NCBI RefSeq assembly: GCF_017876545.1
Contig: NZ_JAGIOD010000001.1
Span: 2,790,001-2,854,000, forward strand
Direction: 5' to 3'
DNA length: 64,000 nucleotides
Origin: Brachybacterium sacelli
Lineage (GTDB): Bacteria > Actinomycetota > Actinomycetes > Actinomycetales > Dermabacteraceae
In this document: positions 37,971 to 47,309 of the stretch, one piece after another
How the letters are laid out: each line of letters begins with the position of its first letter
Position numbering within the stretch: position 1 is the first letter of the stretch
Made by a program: the position numbers and the translations under genes
The notes under the pieces: model-generated
Told to the model about the DNA's origin: nothing
The model's database searches: none
What the model saw: only the letters and a program-made list of their open reading frames with translations

Positions 37971-39872
37971 ATGCCCGCACGTCGCATTGCCCTCGCGGCT
38001 CTCGCGGTGCTGATCCTGCTGCTGGGCGGCGGGATCGGCGCCGGAGTCTGGAAGGGCGGCTGGGAACCGGCACCCAAGCTCGCTCTCGACCTCGAGGGTG
38101 GCACCCAGATCATCCTGCAGGCCGAGTCGCGCGACGGTGCGGCGATCGATTCGACCGCCATGGAGCAGGCTCGTCAGATCATCTCCCAGCGCATCAACGC
38201 CATGGGTGTCTCCGAGACCGAGATCAGCGTCCAGGGCGGCTCGAACATCGTCGTCGACGTCCCCGGTCAGCTCGATCAGGAGACCTCCGAGGCTCTGCGG
38301 CAGACCGCCTCGATGTCGTTCCGACCCGTGCTCGGCGCGGCGGCTCCCGAGGCCGCCGGCGGCGCCTCCGACGCCGGTGGGGCGTCCGACGGCGGAGCCT
38401 CGGACAGCGGAGCGGAGGGGTCCGAGGAGAGCTCCTCGACCCCCGCCGATCCTTCGAAGCAGCATTTCGACTCGCCGGTCAGCGAGGACTCCTCGCTCGC
38501 CCCGCCCCAGGACGCGGCCGGCGGAGACCTGAAGTATCCCGCCTGGTCGACGGACTGGGTGACTCCGGAGGTCCAGGAGGAGCTGCAGTCCGCGGACTGC
38601 ACGGATCCGCGGGCGCAGCAGGAGCAGGTCTCCGACGCCGCCGCGGACGAACCCATGGTCGCCTGTGATCCTGAGGGCTCCCAGAAGTACCTGCTCGGAC
38701 CCGAGGTCGTGGCCGGCTCCTCGATCGCGAGCTCCTCGGTGGCGGCCGACGTCAATCCGACGGGCCAGTCCACCGGCTACTACGTGGTCAACATGGGCTT
38801 CGAGGAGGACGCGGCGCAGTCCTTCGCGGACATGACCTCGGCCCTCTACAACAGCGAGGGCGGCTCACCGGCCTTCGGCATCGTCCTGGACGGCCAGGTC
38901 ATCTCCGCCCCGCAGGTCCAGGAGCCCTCCACGGGCGGTGAGGCCTCGATCTCCGGGAACTTCTCCCAGGAGCAGGCGAGCCAGCTCTCGGACCAGCTGC
39001 GCTTCGGCGCACTGCCGCTCGAGTTCAACGTGGCCTCCGAGCAGCAGATCTCGGCCACGCTGGGCACCGACCAGCTCGAGATGGGGCTGATAGCCGGGCT
39101 GATCGGTCTGGCGCTGGTGGTGGCCTACGCCTTCTTCCAGTACCGCGCACTGTCGGTCGTGACCATGACGAGCCTGCTGGTCATGGGTTTCCTCACCTAC
39201 GCCACCCTCACCGTGCTCTCGAACATCCCCGACATCGGATACCGGCTCTCGCTGGCCGGTGTGGTGGGCATGATCGTCGCGATCGCCTTCACGGCGGACT
39301 CCTTCATCGTGTACTTCGAGAGGGTCCGCGACGAGATCCGTGACGGTCGAGGGATCGTGGCCGCCGTGGACCACGGCTGGGACCGTGCGAAACGGACCAT
39401 CCTCGCCTCCGACGCCGTGAACGTGATCGCGGCCGTCGTGCTCTACCTGCTCTCCACCGGCGGCGTGCGCGGCTTCGCCTTCGTCCTGGGCGTGACCACG
39501 CTGCTCGACCTGCTGGTCGTCTTCTTGTTCACCCATCCCGTGCTGCAGGTGCTGGTCCGCACCAGATTCTTCGGCAAGGGCCACCCGTGGAGCGGCCTCG
39601 ACCCGGCCCGGCTCGGTCGCTCGGTGCCCGCCTATGCGGGGCGCGGACGGGTGCGCTCGCTCGCGGCACGCAGCACCGTCGACGACGGTGAGCAGACCCA
39701 CGAGACGCTGGCCGCCCGCAAGGCGCGCCTGGCTCGGGACGCGGCCGAGCGCGAACGCGCCGAACAGGGCCCGAGCCCCCAGGGGGCACCGGAAGCCGCG
39801 GGAGGGGAACGCCCCGGTGAGGCGCCCGACGGCGGCACGAGGGACGACGACCCCGAGGAGACGAGCCGATGA
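37971..39872 (+). CDS. secD: protein-export membrane protein SecD
   Basis: 633 residues. SecD and SecF use the proton gradient to help pull proteins out through SecYEG. Helix 1 lies at about 5-28, followed by LALDLEGGTQIILQAES (the DLxGG motif). The extracytoplasmic head is interrupted near residues 120-165 by an Ala/Gly/Ser/Asp low-complexity insert (GGASDAGGASDGGASDSGAE). The P1-type region QISATLGTDQLEMGLIAGLI starts the five C-terminal helices, with GVVGMIVAIAFTADSFIVYF carrying the family signature. A 110-residue charged tail follows. Its stop overlaps secF (ATGA). Confidence 0.95.
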   Translation: MPARRIALAALAVLILLLGGGIGAGVWKGGWEPAPKLALDLEGGTQIILQAESRDGAAIDSTAMEQARQIISQRINAMGVSETEISVQGGSNIVVDVPGQLDQETSEALRQTASMSFRPVLGAAAPEAAGGASDAGGASDGGASDSGAEGSEESSSTPADPSKQHFDSPVSEDSSLAPPQDAAGGDLKYPAWSTDWVTPEVQEELQSADCTDPRAQQEQVSDAAADEPMVACDPEGSQKYLLGPEVVAGSSIASSSVAADVNPTGQSTGYYVVNMGFEEDAAQSFADMTSALYNSEGGSPAFGIVLDGQVISAPQVQEPSTGGEASISGNFSQEQASQLSDQLRFGALPLEFNVASEQQISATLGTDQLEMGLIAGLIGLALVVAYAFFQYRALSVVTMTSLLVMGFLTYATLTVLSNIPDIGYRLSLAGVVGMIVAIAFTADSFIVYFERVRDEIRDGRGIVAAVDHGWDRAKRTILASDAVNVIAAVVLYLLSTGGVRGFAFVLGVTTLLDLLVVFLFTHPVLQVLVRTRFFGKGHPWSGLDPARLGRSVPAYAGRGRVRSLAARSTVDDGEQTHETLAARKARLARDAAERERAEQGPSPQGAPEAAGGERPGEAPDGGTRDDDPEETSR

Positions 39873-41305
39873 CCGCGACATTCTCCCGGTTCGGCAACGA
39901 CCTCCATGCGGGTCGCCGTACCGTCCCGCTCGTCGGTCGGCGCCGCACCTGGTACGTGATCAGCCTGGTCGCGCTGCTGGTGCTGGCCGGGTTCGCCGTG
40001 CTGCGCGGGCCGAACCTCGGGATCGAGTTCACCGGCGGCTCGGAGTTCCAGGTGGCCGGGGTGGCCACGGCCGAGGAGAGCACCGCCCGTGACGTCGTGC
40101 GAGAGCACGTGCCGGACAACGAGCCCAAGGTCACCGTGATCGGCCAGGACACCATGCGCGTCCAGACCGAGCAGCTCGACTCCGCCGAGACCGCCGCCCT
40201 GGCCGGGGACCTCGCGGAGGCCTACGGGGTCTCCACCGACGACGTGTCCTCCTCCTTCGTCGGACCGGTCTGGAGCGGGGACATCACCCAGAAGATGCTC
40301 CGCGGCATCGTGGTGTTCCTGGTGCTGGTCGCCGCCACGATGGCGGTGTACTTCCGCAACCTGAAGGCCTCGGCCGCGGCCATGGGCGCGCTGGTGCACG
40401 ACATGCTGGTCACCGCGGCGGTCTACGGCGTGGTCGGCTTCGAGATCACCCCGGGCACGGTGATCGGCTTCCTCACCGTCATGGGCTACTCGCTGTACGA
40501 CACGATCGTCGTCTTCGACAAGGTCCGGGAGAACACCGCGGACCTCACCGGACAGACACGGGCGACCTACGCCGATCAGGTCGAGCTGGCCGCGAACCAG
40601 ACCCTGGTGCGCTCGATCAACACCTCCGTGGTGGCGCTGCTGCCCGTGGGATCCATCCTGGCGATCGGTGCCTTCCTGCTCGGGGCGGGCACGCTCAAGG
40701 ACATCTCGCTGGCGCTGTTCATCGGCATCCTCGTGGGGGCCTACTCCTCGATCTTCCTGGCCCCCGGTTTCCTGGTGGACCTGCGCCGCCGGGAGACGGG
40801 GATCCGCGCCCACACCGAGTCCGTCCGGCAGGCCCGACGCAGCGGAGGGGCCTCAGGCGTCGCCGGCGACCGCCGGGTCGATCGCTCCGACGAGGCGGCC
40901 GAGGACGAGCTCGGGGGCGAGGGCGAGGAGCCGGCGGAGCCCGTGCAGGACGACTCGACCGCAGCGTCCGACGCGACGGCGACATCCGATGCGGGACCCG
41001 CCGCCGACGCGGCGGCAGCACCGGAGCCCGAGTCCTCGCCGCCGGAGGAGACCGCCTCGGGGGAGGAGCTCGACCGGGCTGCGACCGACGGGGCGGATGC
41101 CGCGGCCCCGAAGGACGACCTCGACGCGGAGCGGACCACGGACGACGACTTCCCTGCGGGCAGGGAAGAGGCCACGGGCGAGGACGAGGACCGCTCGGAG
41201 GAGGACCGCTCGCGGGCCCCGACGGGAGCCTCCGGGCACGCTCGTCACCAGCCGCGCCGCACCTCGCGGCGTCGGCGCACCGGACGAGGGGAAGCATCCC
41301 AGTGA
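39869..41305 (+). CDS. secF: protein-export membrane protein SecF with long acidic tail
   Basis: 478 residues, against about 300-400 in most actinobacteria. The SecF core occupies residues 1-320: helix YVISLVALLVLAGFAVL, the motif GIEFTGGSEFQV, and five helices including VIGFLTVMGYSLYDTIVVFD and NTSVVALLPVGSILAIGAFL. From about residue 325 onward comes a disordered Glu/Asp/Ala-rich tail of about 150 residues that ends in a basic patch (RRTSRRRRTGRGEASQ). The tail is in the cytoplasm. Overlaps both secD and apt by four bases. Confidence 0.95.
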   Translation: MTATFSRFGNDLHAGRRTVPLVGRRRTWYVISLVALLVLAGFAVLRGPNLGIEFTGGSEFQVAGVATAEESTARDVVREHVPDNEPKVTVIGQDTMRVQTEQLDSAETAALAGDLAEAYGVSTDDVSSSFVGPVWSGDITQKMLRGIVVFLVLVAATMAVYFRNLKASAAAMGALVHDMLVTAAVYGVVGFEITPGTVIGFLTVMGYSLYDTIVVFDKVRENTADLTGQTRATYADQVELAANQTLVRSINTSVVALLPVGSILAIGAFLLGAGTLKDISLALFIGILVGAYSSIFLAPGFLVDLRRRETGIRAHTESVRQARRSGGASGVAGDRRVDRSDEAAEDELGGEGEEPAEPVQDDSTAASDATATSDAGPAADAAAAPEPESSPPEETASGEELDRAATDGADAAAPKDDLDAERTTDDDFPAGREEATGEDEDRSEEDRSRAPTGASGHARHQPRRTSRRRRTGRGEASQ

Positions 41306-41853
41306 GCCAGACCGTGCCCACCCGTGAGCAGATCGAGGATCTGCGCCGGAGCCACATCGCCGAGTACCCGGACTTCCCCACGCCCGGGGTGCTGTTCCGT
41401 GACATCACCCCGCTGCTGCGGGATGCCGGGGCGCTGCGCGAGGTCATCCGGTACTGGATGTCCCTGTTGCCCGCGGACATCGAGTACGTCGTGGGCACCG
41501 AGGCGCGGGGCTTCGTGCTGGGCGCGCCGCTGGCGTACGAGCTGGGCGCGGGATTCGTCCCCGTCCGCAAGGCGGGAAAGCTGCCGGGTTCGCCGGCCAC
41601 GTTGAGATACGACCTCGAGTACGGCAGCGCGGTCGTCCAGATCCCCGAGAACTCCCTGCCCGTGGGTGCCCGCACGCTGGTGGTCGACGACCTGCTGGCC
41701 ACCGGGGGGACCGCCGCGGCCACGATCGAGCTCACCCGGAGATTCGGGGTCGAGCTGCTGGGGGCCTCGTTCCTCATCGAGCTGGAGGGCCTCCAGGGAC
41801 GCCGGAAGCTGCCGGACGTCCCGCTGACGACCGTCTGGTCGATCCCGAACTGA
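41302..41853 (+). CDS. apt: adenine phosphoribosyltransferase
   Basis: 183 residues. Converts adenine and PRPP to AMP (purine salvage). FPTPGVLFRDITPLLRDAGA is the APRT hood/adenine region, with EARGFVLGAPLAYELGAGFV, and the PRPP-binding loop is LVVDDLLATGGTAAA. GTG overlaps secF (GTGA). The secD-secF-apt-rel order is a conserved actinobacterial arrangement. Confidence 0.95.
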   Translation: MSQTVPTREQIEDLRRSHIAEYPDFPTPGVLFRDITPLLRDAGALREVIRYWMSLLPADIEYVVGTEARGFVLGAPLAYELGAGFVPVRKAGKLPGSPATLRYDLEYGSAVVQIPENSLPVGARTLVVDDLLATGGTAAATIELTRRFGVELLGASFLIELEGLQGRRKLPDVPLTTVWSIPN

Positions 41854-41950
41854 TCGCTTCCGCAGGACGCTCCCGCACGACTCGCGTGCGCGGCGTCGGA
41901 GACCCCCGCCGCCGCGCGTAGACTGGACGCACCGGAGAAGGAGGTGTGCA

Positions 41951-44359
41951 GTGCAGGAGCAGCCCGTATCCGAGAGCACGGGAGCGGACGTCGCCACGTC
42001 GCGCTCCGGCGTGAGTTCGTCGAGCCCCACTCCGGCTCCGACCAAGGGCCCGAGCCAGGGGCCGCGCAAGCCCCGCTCCCGGCGGTCCTTCTTCTCGTCG
42101 CGTTCGGCCACCACCACGGATCCACTGCTGGCACCGCTGCTGGAGACCATGTCGGCGGTGAGCCCCAAGGAGAGCCTCACCCTCATCCAGCGCGCGTACA
42201 CGGTCGCCGAGCGCGCGCACCGCGGCCAGTCGCGCAAGAGCGGGGACCCCTACATCACCCACCCGGTGTCGGTGGCCACCATCCTCGCGGAGCTCGGCTC
42301 GCCCGCGGAAGTGGTGGCGGCGGCCCTTCTGCACGACACGGTCGAGGACACCGACTACTCGCTCGACCGACTCCGGGAGGAGTTCGGCGAGGTCATCGCC
42401 GTGATGGTCGACGGAGTGACGAAGCTCGACAAGGTCACCTACGGCGAGGCGGCCCAGGCCGAGACCGTGCGCAAGATGATCGTGGCGATGAGCCGCGACG
42501 TGCGGGTGCTCCTGATCAAGCTCGCCGACCGTCTGCACAATGCCCGTACCTGGAAGTACGTGCCGGCCTCCTCCGCCGAGCGCAAGGCCAAGGAGACGCT
42601 CGAGATCTATGCGCCGCTGGCGCACCGCCTGGGCCTGAACACCATGAAGTGGGAGCTCGAGGACCGCTCGTTCCAGGTGCTCTACCCGAAGGTCTACGAG
42701 GAGATCGTCGCGCTGGTGGCCCAGCACGCCCCGGCCCGCGACCAGTACCTCAAGACGGTGTCCTCGCAGATCCTGGACGACCTCAAGAAGGCGAAGATCA
42801 AGGCCGAGGTCACCGGCCGTCCCAAGCATTACTACTCCATCTACCAGAAGATGATCGTGCGCGGCCGCGACTTCGCGGACATCTACGACCTGGTCGGGGT
42901 GCGGGTGCTGGTCGACACGGTCCGCGACTGCTACGGCGTGCTCGGCACGCTGCATGCGCGCTGGTCCCCGGTGCAGGGCCGCTTCAAGGACTACATCGCG
43001 CTGCCGAAGTTCAACCTGTATCAGTCGCTGCACACCACGGTCATCGGCCCAACCGGGAAGCCGGTCGAGGTGCAGATCCGCACCACGGAGATGCACCGTC
43101 GGGCGGAGTACGGCGTCGCCGCCCACTGGAAGTACAAGGCGATGGCGGGAACGACCGGTGGGGAGACGGGGCCCGGCGCCAACGAGGCGGCCTGGCTGCG
43201 CCAGCTCATGGACTGGCAGAAGGAGACCACCGATTCCGGCGAGTTCCTGGACTCGCTGCGTTTCGAGATCAACACCCAGGAGGTGTACGTCTTCACGCCG
43301 AAGGGGGACGTGCTCGCCCTCCCGCAGGGGTCCACCCCGGTCGATTTCGCCTACTCCGTCCACACCGAGGTCGGGCACCGCACGATCGGCGCCCGCGTCA
43401 ACGGACGCCTGGTGTCCCTGGAGTCCGCGCTGGCCACGGGGGACGTGGTGGAGGTGTTCACCTCGAAGTCCCCGGACGCCGGACCCAGCCGGGACTGGCT
43501 GGGTTTCGTGAAGTCCCCGCGGGCGCGCAACAAGATCCGGCACTGGTTCTCCAAGGAGCGGCGCGAGGAGGCGCTCGAGCGGGGCAAGGAGGACCTCGCC
43601 AAGGCCTTGCGGCGTCAGGACCTGCCGATGCGGCGTCTGCTCACGCACGACACGCTCGCCACCGTGGCCACGGACCTGAATCTCCCTTCGGTGGACGCGC
43701 TCTACACCTCGATCGGCGAGAGGCACACCGGTGCCCAGCACGTGGTGGAGAAGCTGCGGGCGGTCTTCGGCGGCTCGGACGGCGCCGAGGAGGACGTGGC
43801 GGAGATGACGCTGCCCTCCCGGGCACGCTCCCGCCCCACGCGCTCGGAGCGTCATACCTCGGAGACCGACCAGGGCGTGATCGTCGACGGGCAGACCGAT
43901 CTGTGGGTCAAACTGGCCAAGTGCTGCGCCCCGGTCCCGGGCGACCCGATCGTCGGCTTCATCACCCGCGGCTCCGGCATCTCCGTGCACCACACCAGCT
44001 GCTCCAACGCGATCCAGCTGCAGGAGCAGCAGCCGGATCGGATGGTGGAGGTGGCATGGTCCGGCCGGCATTCGACCGCCTACCTCGTGCACATCAAGGT
44101 CGAAGCCCTCGACCGCCCGCGGCTGCTCACCGACCTCGCCCTGGTGATCTCCGAGCAGCAGGTCAACCTCTATTCCGCGGCTGCGCAGTCGAACACCGAC
44201 CGCCTCGCCACGACCTTCTTCTCCTTCGAGCTCGCCGATCCGTCCCACCTGCAGTCCGTGCTGGCCCAGGTCCGTCGGGTCGAGGGCGTCTACGACGTGT
44301 ACCGGGTCACGGCCGATGGCAAGCCCGTGGGCACCTCCGAGCCGCTCACCGTCAGCTGA
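41951..44359 (+). CDS. rel: bifunctional (p)ppGpp synthetase/hydrolase
   Basis: 802 residues, the long RSH type. HD hydrolase domain about 85-200 with THPVSVATIL and ALLHDTVEDTDYSLD, so hydrolysis motifs are intact. Synthetase domain about 285-395 with GRPKHYYSIYQKM, RFKDYIALPKFNLYQSLHTT and VEVQIRTTEMHRRAEYG. TGS domain about 445-505 (VYVFTPKGDVLALPQGSTPV), zinc-finger-like KCCAPVPGDPIVGFITRG with HHTSC, and a C-terminal ACT domain. It controls the stringent response at the ribosome. GTG with AAGGAGG six bases upstream. A -10 TAGACT (41919-41924) suggests its own promoter. The first 55 residues are Ser/Pro-rich. Confidence 0.96.
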   Translation: MQEQPVSESTGADVATSRSGVSSSSPTPAPTKGPSQGPRKPRSRRSFFSSRSATTTDPLLAPLLETMSAVSPKESLTLIQRAYTVAERAHRGQSRKSGDPYITHPVSVATILAELGSPAEVVAAALLHDTVEDTDYSLDRLREEFGEVIAVMVDGVTKLDKVTYGEAAQAETVRKMIVAMSRDVRVLLIKLADRLHNARTWKYVPASSAERKAKETLEIYAPLAHRLGLNTMKWELEDRSFQVLYPKVYEEIVALVAQHAPARDQYLKTVSSQILDDLKKAKIKAEVTGRPKHYYSIYQKMIVRGRDFADIYDLVGVRVLVDTVRDCYGVLGTLHARWSPVQGRFKDYIALPKFNLYQSLHTTVIGPTGKPVEVQIRTTEMHRRAEYGVAAHWKYKAMAGTTGGETGPGANEAAWLRQLMDWQKETTDSGEFLDSLRFEINTQEVYVFTPKGDVLALPQGSTPVDFAYSVHTEVGHRTIGARVNGRLVSLESALATGDVVEVFTSKSPDAGPSRDWLGFVKSPRARNKIRHWFSKERREEALERGKEDLAKALRRQDLPMRRLLTHDTLATVATDLNLPSVDALYTSIGERHTGAQHVVEKLRAVFGGSDGAEEDVAEMTLPSRARSRPTRSERHTSETDQGVIVDGQTDLWVKLAKCCAPVPGDPIVGFITRGSGISVHHTSCSNAIQLQEQQPDRMVEVAWSGRHSTAYLVHIKVEALDRPRLLTDLALVISEQQVNLYSAAAQSNTDRLATTFFSFELADPSHLQSVLAQVRRVEGVYDVYRVTADGKPVGTSEPLTVS

Positions 44360-44398
44360 GAGCCGCGCCGGCCCGGGCGGGCTCCTCCCCAGCAGTGA

Positions 44399-45085
44399 TC
44401 AGGCTGCCGGCAGGTGCTCTCCGAGCAGCTCCTCCACTCGTTCCTTCGCCGTCCTCGCGCCGGGGTGACGCCCCATCCGCGCCACACGGCGCCGGATCTC
44501 AGGCTCGGTGACGTGCCCGCTGTCGACCAGGCCACGCAGCGCCGGTTCCGCGACGCGGTCCGGGCAGAATCGCAGCAGGTCGACCGCGGTGCGCAACGGT
44601 GCCGTCACCGGTGCCCCGCCGATCGTCTCGACCTCGTGGGGATGCAGTCGCGCAGTCCGCACCGTCGCCCCGAGGATCGAGTCCCGGTGCGCGCTCGTGA
44701 GCAGCTCCGCGGGGGCCGGGGGAGAGCCCCCGAGCAGGACCCAGGCCGCCGACGGCCCGGCGATCACGTGATACGACTGCAGCTGCCCGCCCAGCGCGCA
44801 GCCCAGGGCGAGGGCTCTGTGCACGGCAGTGCCCAGCAGATCCGGAGGCAGGAAGATCCCGGGCAGCAGCCGCGCGAGCAGCTGCTCCTGGACCATCGCC
44901 CAGGTCGAGGGATTCTCCTCCCACCGCTGGAGGCTCGCCCCGATCGGCACGGCGAGCTCGGCGGCGTGGTGCGACCAGGCCGCGCACAATCCCGTACGCG
45001 GGGGCGGCGGAGGTGGATCCAGGGCGCGGCGCCACCGAGAGCGGCCGCGACGCGGCGACCCGGTCGCGGCACTCGAAGGGCTCAT
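44399..45085 (-). CDS. uncharacterised protein, faintly AbiEi-like
   Basis: 228 residues. I do not recognise a firm family. The middle and C-terminal part (VTAPLRTAVDLLRFCPD, LRGLVDSGHVTEPEIRRRVA, then AKERVEELLGEH) resembles the conserved C-terminal phrases of actinobacterial proteins annotated as AbiEi-type antitoxin or endonuclease-domain proteins. No nuclease motif and no partner toxin are visible. The N-terminal 30 residues are Arg/Pro-rich. ATG 45085 was chosen because upstream sequence is not protein-like. No good ribosome site is seen. The gene sits between rel (convergent) and the DUF349 gene, which ends in its own hairpin upstream. Confidence 0.6.
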   Translation of the reverse strand: MSPSSAATGSPRRGRSRWRRALDPPPPPPRTGLCAAWSHHAAELAVPIGASLQRWEENPSTWAMVQEQLLARLLPGIFLPPDLLGTAVHRALALGCALGGQLQSYHVIAGPSAAWVLLGGSPPAPAELLTSAHRDSILGATVRTARLHPHEVETIGGAPVTAPLRTAVDLLRFCPDRVAEPALRGLVDSGHVTEPEIRRRVARMGRHPGARTAKERVEELLGEHLPAA

Positions 45086-45121
45086 GCACCGACTCTGACC
45101 TGCGCGGGCCCGGACGGCAAT

Positions 45122-45153
45122 CGCCCCGCCCGTCACTGTGGACGGGCGGGGCG
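45122..45153 (-). terminator. terminator of the DUF349 gene
   Basis: CGCCCCGCCCGTC (45122-45134), loop ACTGTG, GACGGGCGGGGCG (45141-45153): 13 perfect pairs after the gene's stop codon at 45200. Confidence 0.75.
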
Positions 45154-45199
45154 GTGGAGGACCGATGGAAGGGGGACGCGGTGCGCCTCCGGCCGAGGG

Positions 45200-47080
45200 T
45201 CAGCCGAGGTCGCGGGCGGACCTTTCGATCACTGCCAGCCACTGCTTGCGTGCCTCGAGGGCGGTCTCCGCCTCGGCGATCTTCGAGGGATCGCCGGTGG
45301 CACGGGCCTTCTCGAGATCCTCCTCGTACGAGGCGATCGCAGAGTGCAGCTGCGAGGAAGCGCCCTCGACCCGGGCTCGGGTGCGGGGGTCGGTGCGGCG
45401 CCACTCGTCCTGCTCGGCATCCTTCACGGAGCGCTCGACCTTGCGCAGCCGGTCGTCGACGCGGCGCATGTCCGCGCGGGGCACCTTGCCGGCCTCCTCC
45501 CAGCGGTCCTGGATCGAGCGCAGCGAGGTCTTGGCGGCGTCGAGATCCTGGCTCGGGTCGATGGTCTCGGCCTCCTCCAACAGCGCCTCCTTGACCTGGA
45601 GGTTCTCGCGCTGTTCCGCCTCGAGCTGGTGGAGGTCGGCATTGCGGGCATCGAAGAAGCGGTCCTGGGCGGCCTTGAACCGCTTCCACTGGGCGTCGTC
45701 CTTCTTGCGGCTCCCGCGCGGGGCACGGCGCCACTCGCCCATCAGGTCCTTGTAGGCCCGGACCGTCGGCCCCCAGTCGGTGGAGTCCTGCATCTCCTCG
45801 GCGCGGGCGATGAGGGTCTCCTTGATGTCGGCCGCCTCGGTGTGCTTCTCGTCGAGCTGGGAGAAGAACTGCTTGCGCATCCGATCGAAGGTGGAGCGGG
45901 CGGCCGAGAGCCGCTTCCAGAGGGCCTCCTCGGTGGGGCGGTCCAGGGAGACGTCCTCGGTCTGCATCGCCTTCCAGCTCGGCACCATCTGGCGCATGGT
46001 CTCCCCGGCGTTCTTCCAGGAGAGCTGCTCGGGATCGGTGGCGACCAGCGCCTCGATCGACTCGACGAACTCGGTGCGCCGACGCGTTGCCTCCTCGCGC
46101 GCCTCGGCTCGCTTCGCCTCGAGGGCCTGGATCTTGCCCTTGGCGTTCTCGCGCAGATCGTGCGCGCGGGCGCGCAGAGCCGGGATATCTCCGACGACCT
46201 GCGGCTCCTTCATGTTCTTGCGAAGGTTCTCGAGCAGACGGTTGAGCTCGTTCTGCGTGTGCTCCGGCGCGTTGAGCGTGGTCTGGGTGAGATCGAGGAA
46301 GGCGACCAGATCCAGGTAGCCACGGGCGTAGGGCTCGAGCGCCTGGTCGTGATCCGCCTCGGTGGTGGTTCCGATGGTGCGCACCTGCGTGCCGTCCTGG
46401 ACGGAGACGGTGCCGTCCTCGGCCACGGTCCCGAACGCCTTGGCGGCCTTCAGCTCCTCCGGGTCGTACTCGGTGACCGGGGCGGCCACCGGAAGCAGGG
46501 CGGCGGTGGGCTTCTTGCCCGCGAGCGCGGCGGGGGAGGGCACGCCGGGCTTGTGCCCCGGTGCCGGATGGGGGCGGGGTCGCGGTGACGGGGTGGGAGC
46601 GGCGGGCTCGGACGATCCGTTCGAGGCCGAGGTGGTGTCCTCGCCCTGCGCCGACGTGGAGCCGTCGGTGGCGGAATCGGCGGTCTGCTGTTCCTCGGCC
46701 GATGCCTCGGGAGCCGGGTCGAGCTCGGGTGACTGGGTCGCCTCGGCGGGGGTCGCGTCGGGCTCGGATGCTGCGGTCGCGGAAGGGGTGTCGGCCTCGG
46801 AACCGTCCTGGCGCCGCGCCTCTGAGGCGTCCGCCGGGCTCTCCGGGTCGACGGACGCGGCGTCGGCGGGCACGGACTGCTCGTCGGGCACGGCCGACGC
46901 TTGCTCCACGGCCGATGCCTGCTCGTCAGGCACGGTCTGCTCTGAGGGCGAGGGCTGCTCATCGGACATCGACGACTCGTCGAGTGCGGACTGCGCAGGG
47001 GCAGGGGACTGGTCGGTGGCCTGATCAGAGGACTGATCGGCGGGATGCGACGCGGGGAGGGGAGTCTCGGACTCGCTCAC
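45200..47080 (-). CDS. DUF349 protein with long acidic N-terminal extension
   Basis: 626 residues, longer than the roughly 400-450 I expect for the actinobacterial family. Residues 1-190 are low-complexity Ser/Ala/Glu/Asp/Gln/Pro (repeats such as SSDQATDQS and DEQASAVEQASAVPDEQS). The DUF349 part starts near 200 with FGTVAEDGTVSVQDGTQVRT and contains several charged helical repeats (LWKRLSAARSTFDRMRKQF, WGPTVRAYKDLMGEWRRAPR, DRWEEAGKVPRADMRRVDDR), each with the family's W-x-x-x-G/A-x-(V/A)-P pattern. It should be a long coiled-coil cytoplasmic protein. Function is unproven. GTG has AAGGAG seven bases upstream. It diverges from hisS. Confidence 0.85.
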   Translation of the reverse strand: MSESETPLPASHPADQSSDQATDQSPAPAQSALDESSMSDEQPSPSEQTVPDEQASAVEQASAVPDEQSVPADAASVDPESPADASEARRQDGSEADTPSATAASEPDATPAEATQSPELDPAPEASAEEQQTADSATDGSTSAQGEDTTSASNGSSEPAAPTPSPRPRPHPAPGHKPGVPSPAALAGKKPTAALLPVAAPVTEYDPEELKAAKAFGTVAEDGTVSVQDGTQVRTIGTTTEADHDQALEPYARGYLDLVAFLDLTQTTLNAPEHTQNELNRLLENLRKNMKEPQVVGDIPALRARAHDLRENAKGKIQALEAKRAEAREEATRRRTEFVESIEALVATDPEQLSWKNAGETMRQMVPSWKAMQTEDVSLDRPTEEALWKRLSAARSTFDRMRKQFFSQLDEKHTEAADIKETLIARAEEMQDSTDWGPTVRAYKDLMGEWRRAPRGSRKKDDAQWKRFKAAQDRFFDARNADLHQLEAEQRENLQVKEALLEEAETIDPSQDLDAAKTSLRSIQDRWEEAGKVPRADMRRVDDRLRKVERSVKDAEQDEWRRTDPRTRARVEGASSQLHSAIASYEEDLEKARATGDPSKIAEAETALEARKQWLAVIERSARDLG

Positions 47081-47309
47081 GATTGAGCTCCTTCGAAGGG
47101 ATCCGCTGCAGGGCGGGACACTGCCGCCACGATCGGCGGCCGGGCTGGCACGCAGGCGCGCCCCGGGAACGGGGCGGACCACGTCCCGGAACTCTACCGT
47201 GAGCAGAGCGCGAGAATCGTCCCGTCCGGGGTGACCGACGGACGCCGAGGTCAGGGATAATGGGGCCCGGCCATTTTCCGTCGCCGACCCCGAGAAGGAT
47301 GTGCACCGC

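Noticed and set aside
41774..44248. An 824-codon minus-strand frame opposite rel
   Set aside because: The composition is Arg/Leu/His-rich with no domain. It mirrors the third-position GC bias of rel, which is intact on the plus strand.
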